From Streptomyces albus subsp. albus (GTDB lineage Bacteria > Actinomycetota > Actinomycetes > Streptomycetales > Streptomycetaceae): a stretch of DNA of 64,000 nt. This document shows positions 18,381-26,530 of this stretch, piece by piece. The notes under the pieces are model-generated. The model saw nothing but the letters and a program-made list of their open reading frames with translations, did not search any database and was not told the DNA's origin. The DNA lies in assembly GCF_000719865.1 (NCBI RefSeq), contig NZ_JOID01000016.1, positions 124,001-188,000 on the forward strand, in the 5' to 3' direction. A program made the position numbers and the translations under genes. Every line of letters starts with the position of its first letter. The first letter of the stretch is position 1.

Positions 18381-19561
18381 ACGGGGCCGCCACCACCACC
18401 CTGCCGCCGCGCTCGGTGCACGTGGTGATGCCGGGCGGTGTGGCCGACCCGTCCGCGCCGAGCGGGGGCAACGTCTACGACCTCCGGATCTGCCGCGATC
18501 TGCCCCGCCTCGGCTGGCAGGTCCACCCCCGCGCCGTCGACGGCGGCTGGCCGCGGCCGGGCCCCGGCGCACGCGCCGAACTGGCCCGGGTCCTGCGGGA
18601 GACGGCGGACGACAGCCTCGTCCTGCTCGACGGACTGGTCGCCTGCGCCGTGCCCGAGATCGTCGTCCCGGAGGCCGGACGGCTGCGCCTGGCGGTGCTG
18701 CTGCACCTCCCGCTGGGCGACGAGACCGGGCTCGACCCGGAGACGGCCGCCGCGCTCGACGCCGCGGAGCGGGAGACCCTGCGCGCCGTGCCGGCCGTCG
18801 TCGCCACCAGCGAGTGGGCCGCCGGACGGCTGGTGGAGCAGCACGGGCTCACACCCGCCCGGGTGCACGCCGCCGCGCCCGGGGCCGACATCGCCCCCCT
18901 GGCGCCGGGCACGGACGACGGCCGGCAGGGCCGGGAGGCGGAGGGCGGCGCGGAAGACGGCGCGCAGCGCGCTCCGCGCCTGCTGTGCGTGGCTTCGGTA
19001 ACCCCGCGCAAGGGCCAGCACCGGCTGGTCGAGGCCCTGGCCGGCGTGGCCGACCTGCCGTGGAGCTGCGAACTCGTCGGCGGCCTGGAGCACGACCCCG
19101 GCTATGTGGCCCGGCTCCGGAAGCTGATCGACGGCCTCGGCCTCGGCGACCGGGTCCGGCTCACCGGCCCGCGCACCGGCGCCGCGCTGAACGCCAGTTA
19201 CGCCGCCGCCGACCTGTTCGTCCTGACCTCGTACGCCGAGACGTACGGCATGGCGGTCACCGAGGCGCTCGGGCGCGGTGTGCCCGTCCTGGCAACGGCC
19301 GTCGGCGGCGTCCCGGAGGCCGTCGGCCACACGCCCGACGGCTGCCGACCCGGTGCTCTCGTCCCGCCGGACGAACCCGCGGTGCTCACCGCCGCCCTGC
19401 GGCGCTGGCTCTCCGAGCCGGATGTGCGCGACCGGTGGCGGAGGGCCGCCCGGCGCCGGCGCACCGCGCTGGCCGGATGGGAGACGACCGCGCGCCGTCT
19501 GGCCGCGGTACTGGACGAACTCCGGCTCCGCACGGAACTCCGGAGGACCCATGCCTGCTGA
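18377..19561 (+). CDS. GT4-family glycosyltransferase
   Basis: 394 residues from GTG 18377, which overlaps the previous stop. GT-B fold: N-terminal M-P-G-G...S-G-G-N-V-Y-D, C-terminal donor domain with [13 protein letters not shown] (the usual R-x4-K-G loop), V-G-G-L-E-H-D, and the E-x7-E motif in [20 protein letters not shown]. Retaining transfer from a nucleotide sugar is expected; the acceptor is unknown. Coupling to the PTPS-like gene and overlap with the methyltransferase suggest a glycosylated, methylated product. Confidence 0.88.
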   Translation: MNGAATTTLPPRSVHVVMPGGVADPSAPSGGNVYDLRICRDLPRLGWQVHPRAVDGGWPRPGPGARAELARVLRETADDSLVLLDGLVACAVPEIVVPEAGRLRLAVLLHLPLGDETGLDPETAAALDAAERETLRAVPAVVATSEWAAGRLVEQHGLTPARVHAAAPGADIAPLAPGTDDGRQGREAEGGAEDGAQRAPRLLCVASVTPRKGQHRLVEALAGVADLPWSCELVGGLEHDPGYVARLRKLIDGLGLGDRVRLTGPRTGAALNASYAAADLFVLTSYAETYGMAVTEALGRGVPVLATAVGGVPEAVGHTPDGCRPGALVPPDEPAVLTAALRRWLSEPDVRDRWRRAARRRRTALAGWETTARRLAAVLDELRLRTELRRTHAC

Positions 19562-20672
19562 GACGGAGACGGAGAGCGTGCGCGAGACCACGACCGCCGG
19601 CACGGCGGCGACCGCCGGCACGACAGCAGCCGCTGACACGACGGCCGGCACGGCCCCGGCCGGCACGGCCCCGGCCGGCACGGCCCCGGCCGGCACGGCC
19701 CCGGCCGGCACGGCCGGCAGCGGAAGCCTGGACGGTGCCGGGCCCGGCACCGGGGACGGGGAGGGGACGCCCCGCTACGCCCCGGAGTGGCTGGCCCTGC
19801 GGGAGGGCGCCGACGCCGCCGCGCGGGCCCAGCAGCTCCTCGTCCCGCTGCGCCGGCACTGGGACGGAGACCGGGACCGGTCCGGACAGCCGGGCGGGGA
19901 CGGGCAGCCGGGGCCGGCCGGCGGCCCGGGCCGGGGCGCCCCGCTGGTGATCCGCGACCTCGGCTGCGGCACCGGCTCCATGAGCCGCTGGCTCGCCCCC
20001 CGGCTGCCCGGCCCGCAGCACTGGATCCTCCACGACCACGACCCGGAGCTGCTGGAGCTGGCCGCCGCCCGCATGCCGCGCACGGCCGCCGACGGCAGCC
20101 CCGTCACGGTCGAGACCCGGCAGGGCGACGCCACCCTGCTGACCGCCGACGTCCTCGCCGGCGCCTCACTCGTCACCGCCTCCGCCCTGCTGGACCTGCT
20201 CACCCGCGAGGAGCTGGACGCGCTCGCGGCGTCCTGCGCCGCCGCCGGCTGCCCGGCGCTGCTGGTGCTGTCGGTCGCCGGGCGCGTCGAACTCACCCCG
20301 GCCGACCCGCTGGACGAGGAGATCACCGAGGCGTTCAACGCCCACCAGCGCCGGGCCGTGGACGGCCGCCGGCTCCTCGGCCCCGACGCCGTCGCGGAGG
20401 CCGCCGAGGCCTTCACCCGCCACGGCCTGACCGTGCGGACCGAGGCCAGCCCGTGGCGGCTGGGCCCCGGCGGTTACGGTGCCGCGCTGGCGGCGGAGTG
20501 GCTGCGCGGCTGGGTCGGCGCCGCCGTCGAGCAGCGCCCGGAGCTCGCCGGTCCCGCCGATACGTATCTGCGGGACCGGCTGGAGCTGTGCGCGGCGGAC
20601 GGGCTCCGGGCCGTCGTCCACCACGGCGATCTGCTGGCGCTCCCCGCTCCGCCCGCGGGCGGCAGGCCGTGA
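19551..20672 (+). CDS. Class I SAM-dependent methyltransferase with repeat-rich N-terminus
   Basis: 373 residues. ATG 19551 follows GGAGGACCC and overlaps the glycosyltransferase end by 11 bases. Residues 1-75 are Thr/Ala/Gly/Pro low complexity, containing five A-P-A-G-T-type units from a 15-base tandem repeat. The catalytic domain has the SAM motif D-L-G-C-G-T-G-S near residues 135-142, L-H-D-H-D-P-E-L (acidic loop) and a later L-V-T-A-S-A-L-L-D-L-L. The substrate is unknown. Its stop overlaps the next start (GTGA). Confidence 0.85.
   Translation: MPAETETESVRETTTAGTAATAGTTAAADTTAGTAPAGTAPAGTAPAGTAPAGTAGSGSLDGAGPGTGDGEGTPRYAPEWLALREGADAAARAQQLLVPLRRHWDGDRDRSGQPGGDGQPGPAGGPGRGAPLVIRDLGCGTGSMSRWLAPRLPGPQHWILHDHDPELLELAAARMPRTAADGSPVTVETRQGDATLLTADVLAGASLVTASALLDLLTREELDALAASCAAAGCPALLVLSVAGRVELTPADPLDEEITEAFNAHQRRAVDGRRLLGPDAVAEAAEAFTRHGLTVRTEASPWRLGPGGYGAALAAEWLRGWVGAAVEQRPELAGPADTYLRDRLELCAADGLRAVVHHGDLLALPAPPAGGRP
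19647..19706 (+). repeat. Four perfect 15-base tandem repeats in methyltransferase N-terminus
   Basis: The unit ggcacggccccggcc occurs four times in a row plus partial copies. It is in frame and encodes G-T-A-P-A, so copy number can vary without breaking the gene. Confidence 0.85.
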
Positions 20673-22468
20673 TCGCCCGCGCGGTCCGGGGCCGTCTCGG
20701 CATGGTCGGCGGACTGGCCATCCTGGCCGTCCTGCTGTGGCAGCTGGGCACCGGCGCCTTCCTGGACGGGCTGCGCCGGCTCGACGGCACCACGCTGCTG
20801 GCCGCGCTGGGCATCGGTCTGCTGACCACCGTGTTCAGCGCCTGGCGGTGGTGCCTGGTCGCCCGGGGCCTCGGCATCCGGCTGGGGCTGGGCCGCGCGG
20901 TCGCCGACTACTACCGCTCGCTGTTCCTCAACGCGGCACTGCCCGGCGGTGTCCTCGGCGACGTGCACCGGGCGGTGCGGCACGGGCGGAGCTCCGGCGA
21001 CGTCGGCCGGGGCGTCCGCGCGGTCGTCCTCGAACGGTGCGCGGGGCAGGGCGTGCTGGTGGCGGTGGGCGTGGCGCTGCTGATCGCGCGGCCGTCGGCG
21101 GCCCTGGCGGAGGCGGGCCGGTCCGCGTGGCGCGTGGCCACGGCGCCGGGTGTGCTGCCGGCGCTCTCCGCGGCCGTGGCGGTGGTCCTGCTGCTCGTCC
21201 TGCTGCGCCGCTTCCGGCCGCACGGAGACCCGGGCGGGAAGCCCGACGAGGCGCCCGGCGCGGAGCGTGCCGGCGGCTCGCGCTGGGGCCGCGCCCTGCG
21301 CACCACGCTGACGGAGGCACGGCTCGGACTGCTGAGCCGCCGCAGCTGGCCGGGCGTGGTGGTCTCGTCCGCCGTCGTCCTGGGCGGCTATCTGGGCATG
21401 TTCCTGCTGGCGGCCCGGGCCGCCGGAGCGACGGCCCCGGCGGCCGAGCTGCTGCCCCTGATGGTGCTGGCGCTGCTCGCGATGGCGCTACCGCTGAACG
21501 TCGCCGGCTGGGGCCCCCGCGAAGGCGTCACCGCCTGGGCGTTCGGTGCCGCGGGCCTGGGCGCCGCCCAGGGCCTGACCGTCGCCGTCGTCTACGGGCT
21601 GCTGTCCTTCACCGCGAGCCTGCCCGGTGTCGGCGTGCTGCTGGCCCAGTGGTGCGCCGGACTGCGGCGTCCGCAGGTCGAGTTCGAAGAGGGTGTCCTC
21701 GCCGAGGACGGCGCGCCGGACCGGCGGGCGGAGCGCGTCGCGCATCAGCTCGGGGCCGGTGAAGCGCAGCCCCGGGACGCCGTCTCCGAGGAGGACCGGG
21801 GCCACCGTCACGTACAGCCGGTGCAGGGCGCGTTCGTGGAGGAAGCGCGACACGGTGACGCCGCCGCCCTCGACCAGGACGCGGCCGAGCCCGCGCCGCG
21901 CGAGCTCGTGCACCAGGCGGCGGGGGGCGAACGCGGCGCTGTCCGGGAGGACGAGCACGTCCACCCGACTGCCGGGGCCGCCCGGCCGGCCGTGCTCCCC
22001 GCGCTCGCCGTCGCCGCCCACCACCCACAGGGTGGGCGCCTCGCCGTCCTGGAACACCCGCAGCCCCGGCGGAACGCGGCGGTGCGGATCGAGGACGACG
22101 CGCACCGGGTTGGGACCCGCGCAGGCGCGGACCGTCAGCCGGGGATCGTCCGCGGCGGCGGTGCCGGCGCCGACGACCACGGCGTCGGCGAGCGCGCGCA
22201 GGCGGTGCAGATGGGCACGGTCCTCCTCGCCGGTGACGTAGTCGGCGTCGCCGGTGCGGCTGGCGATGAACCCGTCCAGGCTCTGGCCCAGTTGGGCGAA
22301 GGTGAAGCGGGGGCCGGCGAGGCAGAGGGACAGATAGCGCTCGGCGAGCAGGGCCGCCCCGGGCGAGGCGTGCGGCCACCGGCGCGCGCCGTCCGCGTCC
22401 GCGACCAGTCCGGCGGCTTCGGCGTCCGCCTCACTCCGGACACCGCACAACCGCTGCCAGGCTTCTGA
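20669..22468 (+). CDS. YbhN/AglD-type (LPG synthase-like) membrane protein with antisense tail
   Basis: 599 residues from GTG 20669, overlapping the methyltransferase stop. The first 340 residues are a normal UPF0104/YbhN-type flippase-like membrane domain: eight or so helices, W-R-W-C, N-A-A-L-P-G-G-V-L-G-D, R-A-V-V-L-E-R, and P-L-N-V-A-G-W-G-P-R-E-G. Family members are linked to lipid-linked sugar or lipid transfer. After Q-W-C-A-G-L-R-R no stop codon occurs until 22468, so about 250 further residues are read antisense through the RibD-like gene. That tail is Glu/Ala/Arg-rich with no recognisable fold and is probably meaningless, or the true end was lost. Confidence 0.75.
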   Translation: MIARAVRGRLGMVGGLAILAVLLWQLGTGAFLDGLRRLDGTTLLAALGIGLLTTVFSAWRWCLVARGLGIRLGLGRAVADYYRSLFLNAALPGGVLGDVHRAVRHGRSSGDVGRGVRAVVLERCAGQGVLVAVGVALLIARPSAALAEAGRSAWRVATAPGVLPALSAAVAVVLLLVLLRRFRPHGDPGGKPDEAPGAERAGGSRWGRALRTTLTEARLGLLSRRSWPGVVVSSAVVLGGYLGMFLLAARAAGATAPAAELLPLMVLALLAMALPLNVAGWGPREGVTAWAFGAAGLGAAQGLTVAVVYGLLSFTASLPGVGVLLAQWCAGLRRPQVEFEEGVLAEDGAPDRRAERVAHQLGAGEAQPRDAVSEEDRGHRHVQPVQGAFVEEARHGDAAALDQDAAEPAPRELVHQAAGGERGAVREDEHVHPTAGAARPAVLPALAVAAHHPQGGRLAVLEHPQPRRNAAVRIEDDAHRVGTRAGADRQPGIVRGGGAGADDHGVGERAQAVQMGTVLLAGDVVGVAGAAGDEPVQALAQLGEGEAGAGEAEGQIALGEQGRPGRGVRPPARAVRVRDQSGGFGVRLTPDTAQPLPGF

Positions 22469-22537
22469 TGCGCCGAGTACCCCCGCGCCCGCTCCCGCGC
22501 CCCGCTCGGCGCCGCGGTCCGCGCCCTCCGCGTTCAC
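21488..22537 (-). CDS. RibD C-terminal-type reductase (dihydrofolate reductase fold)
   Basis: 349 residues from GTG 22537, which overlaps the creatininase stop codon (GTGA), so the two are translationally coupled. The domain begins near residue 75 with F-A-Q-L-G-Q-S-L-D-G-F-I-A-S, then G-A-G-T-A-A-A-D-D-P-R-L-T-V-R, P-V-R-V-V-L-D-P and V-E-G-G-G-V-T-V-S: the NADPH-binding 5-amino-6-ribosylaminouracil reductase fold. No N-terminal zinc deaminase is present. The recognisable fold ends at D-T-L-F-E-L-D-L-R; the last 50 residues are antisense to the YbhN-like gene. Context with RibA-like and creatininase genes points to reduction of a ribosylamino-pyrimidine. Confidence 0.82.
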   Translation of the reverse strand: MNAEGADRGAERGAGAGAGVLGASEAWQRLCGVRSEADAEAAGLVADADGARRWPHASPGAALLAERYLSLCLAGPRFTFAQLGQSLDGFIASRTGDADYVTGEEDRAHLHRLRALADAVVVGAGTAAADDPRLTVRACAGPNPVRVVLDPHRRVPPGLRVFQDGEAPTLWVVGGDGERGEHGRPGGPGSRVDVLVLPDSAAFAPRRLVHELARRGLGRVLVEGGGVTVSRFLHERALHRLYVTVAPVLLGDGVPGLRFTGPELMRDALRPPVRRAVLGEDTLFELDLRTPQSGAPLGQQHADTGQARGEGQQPVDDGDGQALGGAQARGTERPGGDAFAGAPAGDVQR

Positions 22538-23400
22538 AGCGCCCCCCGCCCGGCCTCGGTGCCGCCAGTGGGCCGGGGCCCGGAACGGGGCCGGGGCACC
22601 GCGGGCTCGGAGGACTCCGCGGGCTCGGGGGCCCGCCCCTCCGGACCCGGCACCGAGCCCGGCGCGGAGCCCAGCACGGAAAGGTATTCACCGAAGGAAT
22701 CCACAAGCCCGGCCAGCAATTGTTTCCCCTTCTCCGCAGAAGCCATTGAGGGCCGGCCGATCACACCGGAACCGGTGTAAGGCCGCATACCGAGAGTGAG
22801 CAAATGCTGACGATCGTCGGAGAGCCAATCGGACGTCTCATAACCGGGGCGCACAAGCTCCGGATGGGCATGCAGCAGGATGGAGGTCTCCACTTCACCG
22901 GCGTGCATATCGCTGCGCGAGGAGGTCACCACACCCGCCCGCTCCCGCGCGGCGTCCCAGTCGCCCGAGCCCGGGAAAAGAGCCATGCGGGTACCGCTGC
23001 CGGCGGACTCCTGAACGACGTTGCGCAGCACATAATTTCCGCCGTGCCCATTGACAAGTACGAGGTTTTCCACCCCGGAACGGCGCAGCGATTCCGCGAT
23101 GTCCTTCACGACGGCGTACAGCGTGGCGGCGGAAATGCTCACCGTCCCGGGCCAGTCGGCGTGCTCGTGCGAGCAGGAGACCGTCACGGGCGGCAGCAGC
23201 CGCACCGGGTACGCGGCCGCGATCTCCTGCGCGACGGCACAGGCCACCACCGTGTCCGTGACCAGCGGAAGGAAGCGGCCGTGCTGCTCGAAGCTCCCGA
23301 TGGGCAGCACGGCGACGGCGGCTCCGCGGCTTCCCACGTCCTCCGTCGTGTCCAGCGGCAACAGCCCCGAAACGGGCAGTCCCGTACCCGAACTCCTCAT
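22534..23400 (-). CDS. Creatininase-family amidohydrolase (candidate formamide hydrolase)
   Basis: 288 residues from ATG 23400, with AAGGG about 10 bases upstream. Creatininase-family motifs: L-P-I-G-S-F-E-Q-H-G-R-F-L-P-L-V-T-D-T (metal ligands Glu, His, Asp), N-G-H-G-G-N and H-A-G-E-V-E-T-S. Besides creatininase, the family contains ArfB, which removes the formyl group from 2-amino-5-formylamino-6-ribosylamino-pyrimidinone phosphate in archaeal flavin/F420 synthesis, and MftE. Sitting divergent from a RibA variant expected to stop at that compound and upstream of a RibD-type reductase, an ArfB-like role is the best inference. The Pro/Glu-rich last 35 residues look disordered. Confidence 0.82.
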   Translation of the reverse strand: MRSSGTGLPVSGLLPLDTTEDVGSRGAAVAVLPIGSFEQHGRFLPLVTDTVVACAVAQEIAAAYPVRLLPPVTVSCSHEHADWPGTVSISAATLYAVVKDIAESLRRSGVENLVLVNGHGGNYVLRNVVQESAGSGTRMALFPGSGDWDAARERAGVVTSSRSDMHAGEVETSILLHAHPELVRPGYETSDWLSDDRQHLLTLGMRPYTGSGVIGRPSMASAEKGKQLLAGLVDSFGEYLSVLGSAPGSVPGPEGRAPEPAESSEPAVPRPRSGPRPTGGTEAGRGAL

Positions 23401-23624
23401 GTATCCCGGCCCTTTCCGTATTTCTCCGACACCGCACGGCCGCGGCGGAACCCCGGTCCGGGACGGACCCGGAGCACGCGGAAGACACACCGCACGCCGT
23501 CAACGCGAGCAGCCTACGCGGAAATCACGAACCCAACGACCGAACGTGACGAACAACAAAACCAGTTGATACTTTCTCACCGTTTCCGATTCCACCGCCA
23601 GGGTCTTACCGATAGGATCGAGCC

Positions 23625-24308
23625 ATGACAGACAGTGATGTCGCATACCGCGACAGTGCTCTCGCCCCCGGTGTCGAACGTGTGGCACAGGTCCAGCTTT
23701 CCACCGAGCACGGTGAATTCCTCGCCGTCGGCTACCTGGACCGCATTCGCGGCGACGAACAAATAGCGCTGGTCCACGGCGATATCGAGGGCGAGGGCGC
23801 CCTCACCCGCCTGCATTCGGAGTGCCTGACCGGGGATGCCTTCGGCTCGAAGCACTGCGAGTGCGGGGACCAGCTCTCCGCCGCGCTCCGCGCCATCGTG
23901 GCCGAGGGCAGGGGCGTGCTCATCTACCTCCAGGGACACGAGGGCCGCGGCATCGGCCTGCTGGCCAAGCTGAAGGCGATGGCCCTGCAGGCGGAGGGTC
24001 TGGACACCATGGAGGCGAATCTCGCCCTCGGCCTCCCGGCCGACGCCCGCGACTACCGGGTGGCGGCGGAGATGCTGCACGATCTCGGCGTCCGCTCCGT
24101 CCGCCTGATGTCGAACAACCCGCTCAAGCGAGACGCCCTGCTCCGTCACGGCATCGGGATCACCGAGCAGGTCCCGCTGCTGATCCCGCCGCGCGAGGAG
24201 AACCTGGCGTATCTCGTCGCCAAGCGCGAGCGCTTCGGGCACCACCTCCCGCATCTGGACCTGAACATGGACAGGGACATGGACCGCGCGGCCGCTCCCC
24301 AGCCCTGA
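23625..24308 (+). CDS. RibA-family GTP cyclohydrolase with Met at the Tyr105 position
   Basis: 227 residues. Zinc ligands are Cys67, Cys78 and Cys80 (H-S-E-C-L-T-G-D...S-K-H-C-E-C-G-D); G-H-E-G-R-G-I-G-L and S-N-N-P-L-K-R match GTP cyclohydrolase II. The position equal to E. coli Tyr105 (K-I-R-A-Y-A-L-Q) is Met119 here (K-L-K-A-M-A-L-Q). In a Streptomyces coelicolor paralogue, a Met here was linked to releasing the formylated product, as archaeal GTP cyclohydrolase III does. Only the RibA half is present (no DHBP synthase). Divergent from the creatininase gene across 225 bases. No FMN riboswitch is visible upstream. A housekeeping ribA is expected elsewhere. Confidence 0.87.
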   Translation: MTDSDVAYRDSALAPGVERVAQVQLSTEHGEFLAVGYLDRIRGDEQIALVHGDIEGEGALTRLHSECLTGDAFGSKHCECGDQLSAALRAIVAEGRGVLIYLQGHEGRGIGLLAKLKAMALQAEGLDTMEANLALGLPADARDYRVAAEMLHDLGVRSVRLMSNNPLKRDALLRHGIGITEQVPLLIPPREENLAYLVAKRERFGHHLPHLDLNMDRDMDRAAAPQP

Positions 24309-24585
24309 CCGCCGGCCCCGCTCCCCCCGCTCCCCCCGGTCCGTCCTCGGTCCGTCCCCGGGCGCCTCACCCGAGCCCGCCCGCACGCACACGCTCGTAC
24401 GTACGCGACGGCGCAACGCCGCGCCCCGGTGCCCCGTGCCTCCGCACGCCGGGGGACTCGTCACCTCGCGGCGTCCGCCGGCCACTCGGCCGGGTGAATC
24501 CCGGGTCCCAGGGCTGGCCGGTCCCCGTCCCGCCCCGCAGTCTGGGACGGAGTGCCCGGCCAGTACGACGACTCCGAGGGGCCCC

Positions 24586-25032
24586 GTGACCGCATACGCC
24601 AGGATCCGCCCGCTGACCGCAGCACGGCAGCCCGATGTGGGACAGACGTTCCACCGGCTGGCCGACCTGCTGAGCGACAGCGGCGAGCAGGCCACCATCC
24701 GCTTCACGCTCCTCGCGCCCGCCGGTGACGGCGGGAAGGGCGGGGCCGGACCGGGCGGCGGAGACCGCGGGGGCGGCGGAGACCGGCGGTGGACGCTGGC
24801 GCCGGCCAAGCGCAAGTACCGGGTGGTGGAGGGCGGCGCCACCCCGGGCCCGCCCGACATCGAACTCATCACCCGTGAGGCGACCTGGTGGGAGATCGCC
24901 GAGGGCCGTCTCTCCCCCCTCGACGCCTTCGCCGAGGGCCGGCTACGTGTGCTGGGCGACGCCGCCCTGGCCGCCCGTCTGCTGCGGAAGGCATCCGGTG
25001 ACACCGGTGTCTCCGTGATCTGCGGGGAGTGA
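24586..25032 (+). CDS. SCP2 sterol-binding-domain-like protein
   Basis: 148 residues from GTG 24586, chosen for the GAGGGG just upstream and because the fold starts soon after. The C-terminal half (P-D-I-E-L-I-T-R-E-A-T-W-W-E-I-A-E-G-R-L-S-P-L-D-A, then G-R-L-R-V-L-G-D) has the SCP2/lipid-transfer pattern. A Gly-rich insertion follows F-T-L-L-A-P-A-G. It probably binds a hydrophobic ligand. Seven bases separate it from the next gene, and that gene overlaps the protease, so the three form one transcription unit. Confidence 0.72.
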   Translation: MTAYARIRPLTAARQPDVGQTFHRLADLLSDSGEQATIRFTLLAPAGDGGKGGAGPGGGDRGGGGDRRWTLAPAKRKYRVVEGGATPGPPDIELITREATWWEIAEGRLSPLDAFAEGRLRVLGDAALAARLLRKASGDTGVSVICGE

Positions 25033-25039
25033 GGCGGAC

Positions 25040-25291
25040 ATGGCGGAGACAGTGGGCCGCGTGGAATCGCTCAAGCTCGCCGACGGCTTCGGATTCGTGA
25101 ACGTCCGGCGGGAGGCGGACGATCCGCCCAACGAACTGCTGATCATCTGGTTCGGCGACCGTTCCGAGGGCCCCGTCGCCCTCTTCACCACCGAGCTGTC
25201 CCTGGCCCTGGCCCGGGGCCTGCGCGTCAACCTGCTGCACGGTGACGACAGCGCCTACATCACCCGCGTCACCGTGGAGGCGCCCCCGTGA
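25040..25291 (+). CDS. 83-residue conserved-looking hypothetical protein
   Basis: ATG follows GAGGCGGAC. Short, acidic, no signal peptide, no Cys. The sequence (E-S-L-K-L-A-D-G-F-G-F-V-N-V-R and L-I-I-W-F-G-D) suggests a small beta barrel; I do not recognise the family. It is sandwiched between an SCP2-like gene and a protease gene whose start overlaps its stop, so it is likely a partner of one of them. Confidence 0.65.
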   Translation: MAETVGRVESLKLADGFGFVNVRREADDPPNELLIIWFGDRSEGPVALFTTELSLALARGLRVNLLHGDDSAYITRVTVEAPP

Positions 25292-26337
25292 CCGCCGCCG
25301 GAGACCGCGGGAGGGCCGGGGAGGACGGCGCCCGGGAAGAGCCGCGACCGGAGGGCCCCGCGGGCCCCATCGCCCACGACCATCGCATCGACGTGGTCAA
25401 GGAGCGGTTCGCCGGCCGCCTCATGGCGTACCCGAACGTCACCGGAGTGGGCGTCGGCCTGCGGATGAGGGCCGGCCGGCGGCTGCCCGAGCCGTGCGTC
25501 CGCGTCTTCGTGCGCCACAAGGTGCCCGAGGCCGAACTCCGCCCGTCCGAGGTCCTGCCCCGCGAGCTGGAGGGCGTCACCGTCGATGTCGTGGAGGGCG
25601 AGTTCACCCACCTCCGCAACGGTGCCCCGCCCCTGCCCCCGGAGCGCAGAAGGGCACGCCACTTCCCCTTCGCCGTCCCCGGAACGAGCGTCGCGGGCCT
25701 GCGCGTCACGGCCGGCACACTGGGCGCGGCGGTGTACGACGCGACCGGCGGGGGCTCGCAGCTCCTGCTCAGCAACTGGCATGTGCTGTGCGGGGTACCG
25801 GACTGCGCCGCCGGCGAGGAGATCGTCCAGCCGGGCCCGTTCGACGGCGGCACGGCACCCCGGGACACCCTCGCCCGGCTGCTCCGCTACGCCCACACGG
25901 ACCGGGTGGACGCCGCCGTGGCCGTGCTCGATGGCCGTCGCTTCCTGTCCGACGCCATCGCGGGCATCGGCCTGGTCAGCGGCGTGGGGCAGCCCGGCCT
26001 GGGCACGCGGGCGCGGAAGTCGGGGCGTACCACGGGCGTCACCGGCGGCATCGTCGACACCGTCGGTCTCGATGTGACGGTCGAGGGCTGGCTGTACCGG
26101 GGGCAGTTCACGGTGTCGTCCGAGGACGGCGACCCGGTCGTCGCGGGCGGCGACTCGGGAAGCCTGACGGTCGACGAGCGCAACCGCGCGGTGGGCCTGC
26201 TCTTCGCCGGCCGCACCGACGGGGCGTACTGGATCGCCAATCCCATCACGGACGTCATCGCCGCCCTGGGCATCCGCTTCACCCCGGACCCGCTCCCGCT
26301 GGACTCCGCGGTCCTGCTGGCCGCCTCGGAGCTCTGA
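25288..26337 (+). CDS. Trypsin-fold serine peptidase, cytoplasmic type
   Basis: 349 residues from GTG 25288, overlapping the previous stop (GTGA). The catalytic triad can be read: S-N-W-H-V-L (His165), R-V-D-A-A-V-A (Asp208) and G-G-D-S-G-S (Ser290). There is no signal peptide; a helical N-terminal part (residues 30-130) with G-V-G-V-G-L-R precedes the trypsin fold, as in bacterial relatives of plant NAL1. Substrate unknown. Last gene of a three-gene unit; its stop codon lies in the first of five tandem 16-base repeats. Confidence 0.8.
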   Translation: MTAAGDRGRAGEDGAREEPRPEGPAGPIAHDHRIDVVKERFAGRLMAYPNVTGVGVGLRMRAGRRLPEPCVRVFVRHKVPEAELRPSEVLPRELEGVTVDVVEGEFTHLRNGAPPLPPERRRARHFPFAVPGTSVAGLRVTAGTLGAAVYDATGGGSQLLLSNWHVLCGVPDCAAGEEIVQPGPFDGGTAPRDTLARLLRYAHTDRVDAAVAVLDGRRFLSDAIAGIGLVSGVGQPGLGTRARKSGRTTGVTGGIVDTVGLDVTVEGWLYRGQFTVSSEDGDPVVAGGDSGSLTVDERNRAVGLLFAGRTDGAYWIANPITDVIAALGIRFTPDPLPLDSAVLLAASEL

Positions 26338-26411
26338 CCGTTTCGGGCTCTGGCCGTTTCGGGCTCTGGCCGTTTCGGAGCTGTGCCCGTTTCGGGCTCT
26401 GGCCGTGCCGG
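26331..26411 (+). repeat. Five 16-17-base tandem repeats over the protease stop codon
   Basis: Units of gctctggccgtttcgg at 26331, 26347, 26363, 26379 (one base longer, diverged) and 26396 (diverged end). The first carries TGA in place of TGG and supplies the stop codon of the protease gene. Confidence 0.85.
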
Positions 26412-26530
26412 GTGACCGACCGCCCCCGGTGCCGGACCGCGCCGGTCCGCCGCGCGCTGGGTGGCAGCCGGGACGGCGCGCGGCGGACCGGTCCGTGGCC
26501 CGCCGGAGTGAGCGCCTCCCGGTGCCGGCG

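Noticed and set aside
23401..23624. FMN riboswitch upstream of the RibA homologue
   Set aside because: None of the conserved FMN aptamer blocks is visible and the 225-base spacer is too plain. The gene is probably not flavin-controlled.
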